Position numbers and translations under genes: made by a program | Part shown: positions 14,788 to 20,668 of the stretch, one piece after another | How positions within the stretch are numbered: the stretch's first letter is position 1 | Layout of the letters: each line of letters starts with the position of its first letter | From: an uncultured Clostridia bacterium | Lineage (GTDB): Bacteria > Bacillota > Clostridia > Oscillospirales > Oscillospiraceae | Length of the DNA: 20,668 nucleotides | Direction: 5' to 3' | Assembly: GCA_947383645.1 (NCBI GenBank) | Contig: CANDEH010000039.1 | Location: 1 to 20,668 of the forward strand | Notes under the pieces: generated by a model | What the model was told of the DNA's origin: nothing | The model's database searches: none | The model's input: only the letters and a program-made list of their open reading frames with translations

Positions 14788-16386
14788 ATGGCCTACGTGC
14801 TGGCCTATGACATTGGGACGACGGGGGTAAAGACCTGTCTGTTCCGCCTTGGGGAGCGCATCACCCTGTGCGGGAGCGCCCAGGCGGGCTACGGGCTCTA
14901 TCTCCTGGAGAACGGCGGGGCGGAACAGGAGCCGGAGGAGTGGTGGCAGGCCATGGTCCGCACCACCCGGACCCTCTTTGAGAGGACGGAGATACCCCCC
15001 GATCAGGTGGCCGGCCTGTCCTTCTGCTCCCAGATGCAGGGGCTGGTGCTGGTGGACCGGGAGGGCGTACCCGTGCGCCGGGCCATGAGCTACATGGACC
15101 AGCGGGCGGGGGCGGAGCTGAGGCGCGGCCTGGCCCACGGCCCCCGGATCGCCGGGGCCAACGTCCGCAAGCTCCTCCGATGCCTTCAGATCACCGGCGC
15201 GGTGCCCAGCAGCGTGAAGGACCCGCTCTGGAAGTACAAGTGGGTGGAGTCCCACGAGGCGGAGAACTTTGCCCGGACGGACAAGTGGCTGGACGTGAAG
15301 GAGTATCTGCTCCTCCGGTGCACCGGCCGGGCGGTGATGACCGAGGACTCCGCCTACGCCACCCTGCTCTACGACACCCGAAGGCGGACCTGGAGCGAGC
15401 CGCTGTGCCGGATGTTCGACGTGAACACCGCCCACCTGCCCCCCGTCATTCAGTCCACGGACCGGGTGGGGGGCCTGACGGAGGCCGCGGCGGCCGAGCT
15501 GGGACTTCCCGCCGGCACGCCGGTGTTCGGCGGCGGCGGGGACGCCTCCCTCATCGGCCTGGGGGCCGGGTGCACGGCGGTGGGCAGCACCCACATCTAC
15601 TGCGGCACCTCCGGCTGGGTAATCACGGTAACGGACCGGCAGCGGGTGGATGTCACCGCCATGATCGCCGCCATTGTGGGATCCCAGCGGGGGCGGTACA
15701 ACTACTTCGCCGAGATGGAGACCGCCGGAAAGTGCCTGGAGTGGGTGAAGGACCACCTGGCTCTGGACGAGATCGGGGTCTATCTGGAGAAAAAGGACGT
15801 GGCGGGCAGCCAGGAGACCGTGTACAAAAGCCTCTACGACTACCTCACCGAGACGGTGGAGCGCGTCCCCCCCGGGTCCGGCGGGGTGATCTTCACCCCC
15901 TGGCTGCATGGCAACCGGTGCCCCTTCGAGGACCCGGCGGCGGCGGGGATGTTCTTCAACATCCGCCTTGACACCGGCAAGAGCCAGCTGATTCGCTCGG
16001 TGCTGGAGGGGGTGTGCTTCCACCTCCGGTGGATGCTGGAGTGCCAGGCCAAAAAGGTGCCCACCTCCGAACCGGTGCGCTTCGTAGGCGGCGGGGCCCT
16101 GTCGCCGGTGACGGCCCAGATCCTTGCCGACATCACCGGCCGGACCGTCGAGACCGTGGCCAGTCCACAGAACGCGGGCAGCGTAGGGGCCGCGGCGGTG
16201 ATGGCCGTGGGCCTTGGCGTCGTGCCGGATCTGGACGCGGTGGGGACACTGATCCCGGCGGAACGGATTTTTCACCCCAACGCCGCCAACCGCGCGGTCT
16301 ACGACAGAAGCTACGCCGTGTTCCGGAAGCTCTACGCCGCCAACCGCGCCCAGTTCCGGGCGCTGAACGGACAGAAAGGACAGTGA
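14788..16386 (+). CDS. FGGY-family carbohydrate kinase (xylulokinase-like)
   Basis: A 532-residue sugar kinase that would phosphorylate a ketose or polyol with ATP. The N-terminal phosphate loop is DIGTTGVK (8-15). The substrate region FCSQMQGLVLVD (79-90) stands where xylulokinases have GQMHG. The catalytic base is Asp252 in GGGGDA, and the ATP-binding C-terminal lobe has FVGGGALSPVTAQILADITG (432-451). Length and domain order are normal for the family. The ATG at 14788 has GGAGG 8 bases upstream. It follows the aldolase by 120 bases with a terminator-like hairpin between and precedes GtrA by 6 bases. No sugar-specific transporter or regulator adjoins it, so the substrate is open. The MHG-to-MQG change suggests a substrate other than D-xylulose. 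Confidence 0.9.
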   Translation: MAYVLAYDIGTTGVKTCLFRLGERITLCGSAQAGYGLYLLENGGAEQEPEEWWQAMVRTTRTLFERTEIPPDQVAGLSFCSQMQGLVLVDREGVPVRRAMSYMDQRAGAELRRGLAHGPRIAGANVRKLLRCLQITGAVPSSVKDPLWKYKWVESHEAENFARTDKWLDVKEYLLLRCTGRAVMTEDSAYATLLYDTRRRTWSEPLCRMFDVNTAHLPPVIQSTDRVGGLTEAAAAELGLPAGTPVFGGGGDASLIGLGAGCTAVGSTHIYCGTSGWVITVTDRQRVDVTAMIAAIVGSQRGRYNYFAEMETAGKCLEWVKDHLALDEIGVYLEKKDVAGSQETVYKSLYDYLTETVERVPPGSGGVIFTPWLHGNRCPFEDPAAAGMFFNIRLDTGKSQLIRSVLEGVCFHLRWMLECQAKKVPTSEPVRFVGGGALSPVTAQILADITGRTVETVASPQNAGSVGAAAVMAVGLGVVPDLDAVGTLIPAERIFHPNAANRAVYDRSYAVFRKLYAANRAQFRALNGQKGQ

Positions 16387-16392
16387 CCGACC

Positions 16393-16815
16393 GTGAACCG
16401 AAAGGAGCTTGTGCGCTCTGCCAAATTTCTCCTGTTCTCCCTCTCCGCCGGGCTGATCGAGATCGGAGCCTTTGCCCTTCTCAACGAGCTGACATCCTGG
16501 AGCTACTGGCCCTGTTACCTCGCCGCCCTGACGCTGTCGGTGCTGTGGAACTTCACTCTGAACCGGCGCTACACCTTCCAGTCCGCCAGCAACGTTCCCA
16601 AGGCCATGGCCCTGGTATTCGCCTTCTACTGCGTGTTTACGCCCCTGTCCACCTGGCTGGGCCACTGGCTGGCCGACGTGCTGGGGTGGAACAAGTACCT
16701 GGTCACCGGCATCAATATGGTGATGAACTTCGTCCTGGAGTTTCTCTACGACCGCTTCGTGGTATTCCGGGACTCCATTGACACCAACCATCTGTCGAAA
16801 AAAGCAGAAAAATAG
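16393..16815 (+). CDS. GtrA-family small membrane protein
   Basis: A 140-residue polytopic protein with four predicted membrane segments (about 10-31, 38-57, 68-90 and 100-120). It carries the GtrA signature: LRF/KFLLFSLSAGLIEIGAF near the start, NFTLNRRYTF at about 53-62, and a matching basic C-terminal NFVLEFLYDRFVVF. GtrA proteins are linked to flipping or transfer of lipid-linked sugars used in cell-surface glycosylation. The start is GTG at 16393, 6 bases after the kinase stop, with AAAGGA about 11 bases upstream. Its position suggests co-transcription with the sugar kinase. A terminator follows at 16821. Confidence 0.9.
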   Translation: MNRKELVRSAKFLLFSLSAGLIEIGAFALLNELTSWSYWPCYLAALTLSVLWNFTLNRRYTFQSASNVPKAMALVFAFYCVFTPLSTWLGHWLADVLGWNKYLVTGINMVMNFVLEFLYDRFVVFRDSIDTNHLSKKAEK

Positions 16816-16820
16816 CTACA

Positions 16821-16852
16821 AGGCCGCCGCCGAAAAATTTCGGCGGCGGCCT
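16821..16852. terminator. Bidirectional-looking terminator between GtrA and the convergent 167-aa gene
   Basis: A stem of 14-15 bp (AGGCCGCCGCCGAA with TTCGGCGGCGGCCT) sits exactly between two convergent stop codons. The T-tract is weak on both sides (GATATATT on plus, GTAGCTATTTTT on minus). Confidence 0.75.
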
Positions 16853-16859
16853 GATATAT

Positions 16860-17363
16860 TCAGAGCCGATCCAGCAGTCCCTCCGCCAGCTCCGCGCCGC
16901 ACCGCCGGCAGAGGGGGCCGCCTGTGTCCACGACCTGCCTGCGCAGGCGCAGATACCCGGCGCACTGCGCGCCGGTTTTTTCATCCAGACGCCCCACAAA
17001 TCTCCGGCACGCCAGATCAAGGCGCCGCTCCGCCTCCGCCAGACCGGGAATAACCGCAGCCTCCCGGCCGTTCTCCGCAGGGCGTGGAGCTTTCCCGATA
17101 GTCTCCATCAATCCCTTCACAATGTGGTAGTTCTCAAAAATTTCCTGGTAGTCAATAAACGCCATATGGACCTCGTTGTCATACTCATACAGGAGGGATT
17201 TTCCCAACTTCTTCAGCGTATTGTTCCAGTCGGCGCGCCGCTCCAAAAAAGCTCTGTAGTCCGGCTGATCCTGCCGGAAGGCTTCCACCGCCTCAGCGGC
17301 GGCGGTAAGGAGCGTGTGAATAAAATCGTTGGGCAGAATCGCCCCACCGGGTCCGTGGTGCAT
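16860..17363 (-). CDS. Hypothetical 167-residue protein with C-terminal CxxC
   Basis: A mostly helical, soluble protein that I do not recognise. There is no signal peptide or membrane segment. Residues 12-90 are rich in aromatic and charged residues (FLERRADWNNTLKKLGKSLL, then AFIDYQEIFENYH). A basic linker follows, and a CRRC pair (152-155) sits near the end, possibly a metal site with Cys119 and Cys134. The ATG at 17363 is chosen because CGGAGG lies 8 bases upstream. The frame remains open further upstream through the terminator and the permease gene, but that part is non-coding overlap. It is the last gene of a minus-strand group, separated from the permease genes by a strong terminator, so it should have its own promoter. 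Confidence 0.7.
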   Translation of the reverse strand: MHHGPGGAILPNDFIHTLLTAAAEAVEAFRQDQPDYRAFLERRADWNNTLKKLGKSLLYEYDNEVHMAFIDYQEIFENYHIVKGLMETIGKAPRPAENGREAAVIPGLAEAERRLDLACRRFVGRLDEKTGAQCAGYLRLRRQVVDTGGPLCRRCGAELAEGLLDRL

Positions 17364-17385
17364 AGTGAAAACCTCCGTTGTCGAT

Positions 17386-17440
17386 AAAAAATATGCGCGG
17401 CAAGACGCCCCCTCCGCCGCGGGGAGGACGCCTTGCCGCG
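17386..17440 (-). terminator. Terminator of the split TauE/SafE permease operon
   Basis: On the minus strand, CGCGGCAAG (17440-17432) pairs with CTTGCCGCG (17404-17396). An inner GC-rich stem lies between them and six Ts follow (17391-17386). It lies 22 bases after the second permease stop. Confidence 0.8.
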
Positions 17441-17461
17441 ATTTGACGGCGCGGCCGGGCC

Positions 17462-17845
17462 TTACCGGGATTCCTTCCCCTTGCCGCGCCAGGTGTTCCA
17501 CAGCAGGGAAGCGCCGGCGTAGAGCAGGAACACGCCAAAGGGGATGCGCAGGAGCCGGGGGTCCCAGCGGAGGGCCAGCAGGGCCGCCGCCAGGGAGACC
17601 GCCGCCCCGGGGATGGCCGCCCTGCGCCACACCGGACCGTCCAGATACCCGTTTTTGGCGTGGAAGATGAGGCTCACCCCCGCCGTGGGCAGGAAGAACA
17701 GCAGGTTGATGGCCTGGGCCTCCCGCTGATCCACGCCCAGAAACAGCGTCATGCACAGCAGCAGCAGCGTCCCGCCCCCCACGCCCCAGGCGGAGAGAAT
17801 TCCGGTGCCGAAGCCGAAGAGCACTGGCAAAATCCACTCCCTCAC
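17462..17845 (-). CDS. TauE/SafE (TSUP) permease, C-terminal-type half protein
   Basis: A 127-residue membrane protein with about four hydrophobic segments, equal to one half of a normal TauE/SafE exporter (about 250 aa, two repeats of four helices). The repeat-start motif is visible as GFGTGILSAWGVGGGTLL near residues 11-28. The start is a GTG at 17845 whose GTGA overlaps the stop of the upstream half gene, with GAGG 8 bases before it. The two halves are therefore almost certainly translated together and assemble as a heterodimer. TSUP transporters move sulfite, sulfonates or other small anions; the substrate here is unknown. An ATG in another frame would give a longer ORF, but it ignores the membrane-protein pattern. 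Confidence 0.85.
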   Translation of the reverse strand: MREWILPVLFGFGTGILSAWGVGGGTLLLLCMTLFLGVDQREAQAINLLFFLPTAGVSLIFHAKNGYLDGPVWRRAAIPGAAVSLAAALLALRWDPRLLRIPFGVFLLYAGASLLWNTWRGKGKESR

Positions 17846-18195
17846 AGCAGATACCTCGCCCCGCCGTAGAGGAGAAAGCCGGCGAAGAGCAGCTTCAGCC
17901 ACTTCACCGGTATCTTCCGGAAGGTCAGCGCCCCCGCCAGTCCTCCGGCGGCGCCGCCGATCAGATAGGGCAGGGCTGCGGTCAGGGACAGCCCCGTCTG
18001 GGTGAAGTAGACGGCGGTGGACACCAGGCAGACGGGAAAGATCACCGCCACCGAGGTGGCGAAGAGCTTCCGGCTGTCCATGCCCGCCCACCGGGAGAGG
18101 AGGGGCAGCAGCACCATGCCGCCGCCCCCGCCGAAGATGCCATTCACCGCCCCGGCCAGGGCGCCGGCCAGGGAAATTTTGTGGGGATGATCCAT
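17842..18195 (-). CDS. TauE/SafE (TSUP) permease, N-terminal-type half protein
   Basis: A 117-residue membrane protein with about four hydrophobic segments. It carries the glycine-rich repeat motif GALAGAVNGIFGGGGGMVLL (11-30), then the TSUP-like SVAVIFPVCLVSTAVYF and a closing basic loop RKIPVKWLK. It is the first of two coupled half-transporters. The ATG at 18195 is preceded by AGGAGG at 7 bases. Only about 30 bases separate it from the terminator of the DUF1540 gene, too few for an obvious promoter. It is either transcribed by readthrough past that terminator or from a promoter hidden in it. Confidence 0.87.
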   Translation of the reverse strand: MDHPHKISLAGALAGAVNGIFGGGGGMVLLPLLSRWAGMDSRKLFATSVAVIFPVCLVSTAVYFTQTGLSLTAALPYLIGGAAGGLAGALTFRKIPVKWLKLLFAGFLLYGGARYLL

Positions 18196-18227
18196 GAAAT
18201 CTCCTCCTGATCGGTTCTGTTATCCAT

Positions 18228-18257
18228 AAAAAAGTGCCGCGCTGGCGGCACTTTTTT
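18228..18257 (-). terminator. Intrinsic terminator after the DUF1540 gene
   Basis: AAAAAAGTGCCGC (18228-18240) is fully complementary to GCGGCACTTTTTT (18245-18257) around a GCTG loop, giving T6 on either strand. It sits just downstream of the DUF1540 stop and just upstream of the permease pair. Confidence 0.85.
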
Positions 18258-18271
18258 ACTCCATTACCGGT

Positions 18272-18460
18272 TTATTTCAGCTTGAAGCTCTTGCAGTCGG
18301 TGCACTGGTCCATGGTGGGGTTGGTCTCATGGGTGCCCACGGTGATGGAAGGCAGACCGCAGTACTGCTGGGTCTGGCAGTGGTGGGCGCAGTTGTTCAC
18401 AGTGCACTGAATCGCCTTATTGGGGGTGCAGGCGCAGCCGTCGTTGGTACAAGCAGACAT
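18272..18460 (-). CDS. DUF1540 small cysteine-rich protein
   Basis: A 62-residue soluble protein with nine cysteines (4, 9, 11, 19, 24, 28, 34, 53, 56) and two adjacent histidines (26-27). The pattern CTVNNCAHH...C...SITVG...C.DC.SF matches DUF1540 proteins, which are abundant in Clostridia and are presumed metal-binding. The biological role is unknown. The ATG at 18460 has a near-perfect AAGGAGG 8 bases upstream; a longer frame to 18535 lacks such a site. Followed by a strong terminator, then the split permease genes. Confidence 0.9.
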   Translation of the reverse strand: MSACTNDGCACTPNKAIQCTVNNCAHHCQTQQYCGLPSITVGTHETNPTMDQCTDCKSFKLK

Positions 18461-18553
18461 AGGTGGTTCCTCCTTGTTTTTTTGATTCGCAGGGTTTTCA
18501 GGGGTAGTTTGCCCAGGTGGGGGAAAGCTATACAAAGGAATTTTTTATTTTTT

Positions 18554-18618
18554 TGAGGGGGGCGAACCCCCCTCCCCTCCGTCCCCGCCGCGGACGCGGC
18601 GGACCCCTCCCCGTCTGG
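18554..18618. repeat. GC-rich palindromic repeat, copy 1 of an inverted pair
   Basis: A hairpin GGGGGGCGAACCCCCC (about 18557-18572) is followed by CCGCCGCG/CGCGGCGG (18585-18602). A 22-base core (18581-18602) is identical to the reverse complement of 20388-20409. The flanking GGGGGCGAA(A)CCCCC and CCCCT blocks also match, so this is one mobile-like or dispersed element present twice in opposite orientations. Confidence 0.7.
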
Positions 18619-18651
18619 GGACTATCCCCCTTGATCTCCCGCAAAAAACAC

Positions 18652-18680
18652 TTGCATTTTCCCCCTCCGTATGTCATAAT
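18652..18680 (+). promoter_or_regulatory. Promoter of the DUF3786 gene
   Basis: TTGCAT (18652-18657), a 17-base spacer and CATAAT (18675-18680) preceded by TGT (extended -10). The leader would be about 35 nt, ending in AGAGG before the ATG at 18721. Confidence 0.75.
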
Positions 18681-18720
18681 ACCCCTGTAATTGTGAAATC
18701 TTTTGCAAAGAGGTTATTCT

Positions 18721-19338
18721 ATGGAGCCCATCTACGGGAAGAACAACAAGGAGGAGCTGCCGCTGGCCTACTATCTGGAGAAATTCCAGGCCGGGGACCC
18801 CGGCGAAATGGCCGCGCGGTGCCGTCTGCCCTTTGACGGAAAATATTTCACAATCACACTGATGGGAGAGGGCTTCACCATCTCCCACCCGGACTTCGCC
18901 ATCGCGGGGGACCGGGAGCCCACCAACCCCGAGCGCATTTTGTTTCTGCGCTACCTGTTGGACGGGCGGTATGTGGAGCCCGCGGGGGCCTACCTCACCT
19001 ACCGGGAGTTTCCCTGGGGCGAGGTGTACCTCCAGCAATTCACCGGGCGCTGTATCAAGCGCTTCGCCTTCAGCTACGCCTCCAGGACGGAGGTGCTGCA
19101 CCGGGTGATGGCGCGCCTGCCGGCAGTTCCGGTTGAGAGGGGGGATGTGGGCTACGAATTGACCTTGATGGAGGGACTGACGATGCAGTTTATCCTCTAT
19201 TTAGGGGACGATGAGTTTCCTCCTAACGCACAGATCCTGTTCTCCGATAACTTCCGCTACGCCTTTACGGCGGAGGATATGGCGAATATCGGGGACATCA
19301 CCATGGCTCGGATGAAGGCCATTGCCTCCACCCTGTAG
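18721..19338 (+). CDS. DUF3786 domain protein
   Basis: A 205-residue soluble protein with no signal peptide or membrane segment. It fits the DUF3786 pattern: an early helix with YYLEKFQAGDPGEMAARC, a strand-rich core (FDGKYFTITLMG, then FLRYLLDG at about 74-82), a conserved YLTYREFPWGEVYLQQF (about 92-108), and a C-terminal LFSDNFRYAFTAEDMANIGD. The biochemical function is not established. The ATG at 18721 has AGAGG 7 bases upstream; an in-frame TTG at 18703 gives a longer frame but overlaps the leader. It is monocistronic, with promoter at 18652 and terminator at 19349, directly ahead of the folT riboswitch. Confidence 0.82.
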   Translation: MEPIYGKNNKEELPLAYYLEKFQAGDPGEMAARCRLPFDGKYFTITLMGEGFTISHPDFAIAGDREPTNPERILFLRYLLDGRYVEPAGAYLTYREFPWGEVYLQQFTGRCIKRFAFSYASRTEVLHRVMARLPAVPVERGDVGYELTLMEGLTMQFILYLGDDEFPPNAQILFSDNFRYAFTAEDMANIGDITMARMKAIASTL

Positions 19339-19348
19339 GGCCCGGTGC

Positions 19349-19390
19349 AGCGGTTTTTAGGTGTTTTCGCCGCCTGAAAACGGCTTTTTT
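19349..19390 (+). terminator. Terminator of the DUF3786 gene
   Basis: AGCGGTTTTTAGG (19349-19361) pairs at 11 of 13 positions, plus wobble, with CCTGAAAACGGCT (19373-19385) and runs into TTTTTT (19385-19390). Confidence 0.75.
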
Positions 19391-19417
19391 CGCACAAAAC
19401 ACAGACAAAACAGGATT

Positions 19418-19524
19418 GGTAGAGTAAGAGTAAGCGCGTAAAGTGGCAATGTGGCTGGGAAGTCGCCCTTGCACGAAGGCCCCCCGCGAAATAGGGGCTA
19501 CGATGCTGCTCTGCATCCGCTACC
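19418..19524 (+). ncRNA. Tetrahydrofolate (THF-I) riboswitch
   Basis: The sequence matches the conserved THF riboswitch blocks in order. P1 pairs GGTAG (19418-19422) with CTACC (19520-19524). After P1 comes AGAGTA, then GCGTAAAGTG (consensus GCGTTAAGTG), then a hairpin capped by TGGGAAGTC (consensus GGGANGT). CACGAAG follows, then a P4 hairpin (GGCCCC/GGGGCT), and finally GCATCCGC just before P1 closes. Direct location upstream of a folate ECF S-component gene supports the identity. It is followed by an intrinsic terminator at 19548-19602, so folate availability probably controls transcription elongation into folT. Confidence 0.88.
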
Positions 19525-19547
19525 GCACGAGCTACGGGCGTATGACG

Positions 19548-19602
19548 ATACCAATTCGCGGGCCGGGGTCTGTCCCCCGGCGGGGCGGATCGGTATTTTT
19601 TT
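19548..19602 (+). terminator. Riboswitch-controlled terminator before folT
   Basis: ATACC (19548-19552) pairs with GGTAT (19592-19596) and an inner GCCGGGG/CCCCGGC stem continues the fold, ending in seven Ts (19596-19602). It lies 24 bases after the riboswitch and 81 bases before the folT ATG, the expected place for an expression platform. Confidence 0.8.
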
Positions 19603-19683
19603 GCATTTTTTCACGCCCATTCCTTGTTGTTGGTAGCTTCTATGCTCACTTTTCCACCGGAACGATTGAAGGAGGAAGTACGC

Positions 19684-20262
19684 ATGAAGCGTAACCAAAT
19701 TTTTTCCACGCACAACCTTGTAATGATGGCGGCCCTGGCCGCCATGCAGATCATCCTGGCCCGCTTTTTGGGCATCCAGGTCAGCGACACCCTGCGTCTG
19801 AGCTTTGAGAGCATCCCCGTGGTGCTGGCCGGGCTCTGGCTGGGGCCCGTCTGCGGCGGCATCGTGGGCTTTGTGGCCGACACCATCGGCACTATGCTCA
19901 GCGGCCTCACCTGGTTCCCGCCTCTGGCGCTGAACCCCATTATGGAAGGCGTTGTGGCGGGCCTTCTGGCCAGGTATTTTATCCGCAGCGACATCGGCGA
20001 GAGCCGGGGCGTCTGGAAGGTGGCCCTTACCGCGGTGATTACCGGGATTCTCAACGCCTTTGTGGTGGGTCTCATCGGCTCCACGCTGTTCAGCATCATG
20101 GTGATGAACAACGCCACTGCCTTCCCGGTGCTGCTGTGGGCGAATCTGCTCCAGCGCCTGCCCACCAAGCCGGTGACTATCGCGGTCAACGCGCTGGCCG
20201 TTGTCGTCGTGAATCGGACTGTCTACAAGCCCGTGGTACGGCGGATTGTATCAAGGGCATAG
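19684..20262 (+). CDS. folT: Folate-family ECF transporter S component
   Basis: A 192-residue integral membrane protein, the substrate-binding subunit of a folate ECF importer. It uses the shared EcfA/EcfT module, which is not in this window. It has about six hydrophobic segments and the FolT-like pattern: N-terminal LVMMAALAAMQIILARFLG (12-30), then RLSFESIPVVLAGLWLGPV (38-56), then a loop with ADTIGTML. The ATG at 19684 is chosen over 19624 because GGAGGAAG lies about 8 bases upstream; the longer frame would start in the leader. The THF riboswitch upstream independently supports folate as substrate. Confidence 0.92.
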   Translation: MKRNQIFSTHNLVMMAALAAMQIILARFLGIQVSDTLRLSFESIPVVLAGLWLGPVCGGIVGFVADTIGTMLSGLTWFPPLALNPIMEGVVAGLLARYFIRSDIGESRGVWKVALTAVITGILNAFVVGLIGSTLFSIMVMNNATAFPVLLWANLLQRLPTKPVTIAVNALAVVVVNRTVYKPVVRRIVSRA

Positions 20263-20668
20263 CATATAATTTGTATTTTTTCATTTAAAACGGCTGTTTT
20301 TTTGCAAATTGAGTGCAGGGAGTTGCATGAGGAAGAGCAACAAGTTGCACGGGAGTCTGCCGCGCCGGCGGCGGCGCGGAGGGGTGACCGCCGCGTCCGC
20401 GGCGGGGACGGGGAGACGGGGGTTTCGCCCCCGGGCGACCTACTTTTCTCACGCGAGAAAAGTAGGCAAAAGCGCGCTTAGGGGTGGTCCGGTCCGCGCT
20501 GCGCGCGGCCCTGACTGTCCCACCCCTAAGAACCCCGGTTTTTACGGTCGGTGGCCAGCACAGCCTTCTGCGAGGGAAACATGGGTGGGTGTTGACGGGG
20601 ATGCGGTGGGGCATCGCCGGTTGTCGAAAGGACTTGCGTTCTGGCCCCGTCCGTTACGGACTACCCTG
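20263..20668. repeat. Gene-free palindromic repeat region at the right end
   Basis: No gene is supported on either strand. In order: an AT-rich stretch with T-runs after folT; three TTGCA-containing units near 20302-20350; CCGCCGCG/CGCGGCGG (20388-20405), the inverted copy of the 18554 element; a hairpin GGGGG/CCCCC (20418-20432); a perfect 12-bp hairpin CCTACTTTTCTC/GAGAAAAGTAGG (20439-20466); and a larger hairpin with CTTAGGGGTGG near 20478 and CCACCCCTAAG near 20520. Similar composite palindromes are probably dispersed through the genome. Confidence 0.6.

Noticed and set aside
14146..16791. An 881-codon open frame on the minus strand
   Set aside because: It is antisense to the aldolase, kinase and GtrA genes, whose motifs are clear. 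Its product is rich in Gly, His, Pro and Val with no domain pattern, which is typical of a frame kept open by high GC.
17462..18091. A single long ORF as an alternative to the split permease, and the idea of a frameshifted gene
   Set aside because: The upstream part of this frame is the wrong frame of the first half gene. Each half has its own ribosome binding site and the halves overlap neatly by GTGA, which suggests a designed split rather than an error.

Overview
The window looks like chromosome from a GC-rich, Gram-positive gut Clostridium, most likely of the Oscillospiraceae (Flavonifractor/Lawsonibacter-like). This is inferred from strong AGGAGG-type ribosome binding sites, small DUF1540 and DUF3786 proteins, a folate ECF S-component behind a tetrahydrofolate riboswitch, a DacF-type carboxypeptidase and an HtrA/two-component operon. 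No ribosomal RNA or species marker is present, so the taxonomy is only a guess.

Layout, left to right: a 5' fragment of a Sel1-repeat protein (minus, 1-419); a 430-base hairpin-rich spacer; a D-Ala-D-Ala carboxypeptidase (minus); tRNA-Gly(CCC) with its own promoter and a second hairpin array; a patatin-like lipase (minus) divergent from a DUF4230 membrane-anchored protein (plus). Next comes an AT-rich island (about 4460-6345) holding a divergent Type II restriction-modification pair, then a 630-base spacer with long hairpins.

An envelope-stress-type operon follows on the minus strand: OmpR-family regulator, histidine kinase and HtrA protease (10449-6797). Upstream lies a secreted protein (minus) with a stalk-like N-terminal half and a NodB-like fold that has lost its catalytic residues. 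On the plus strand there is a probable metabolic cluster: HemL-like class III aminotransferase, tandem class II aldolase, FGGY sugar kinase and GtrA membrane protein (12074-16815). The combination of aminotransferase, aldolase and sugar kinase does not match a pathway I can name and is the best candidate here for something undescribed.

The right third holds, on the minus strand, an unrecognised 167-residue protein, a TauE/SafE permease split into two translationally coupled half-genes, and a Cys-rich DUF1540 protein. On the plus strand are a DUF3786 protein and a riboswitch-controlled folT. The window ends in about 400 bases of gene-free palindromic repeats, one block of which also occurs inverted at 18554-18610.
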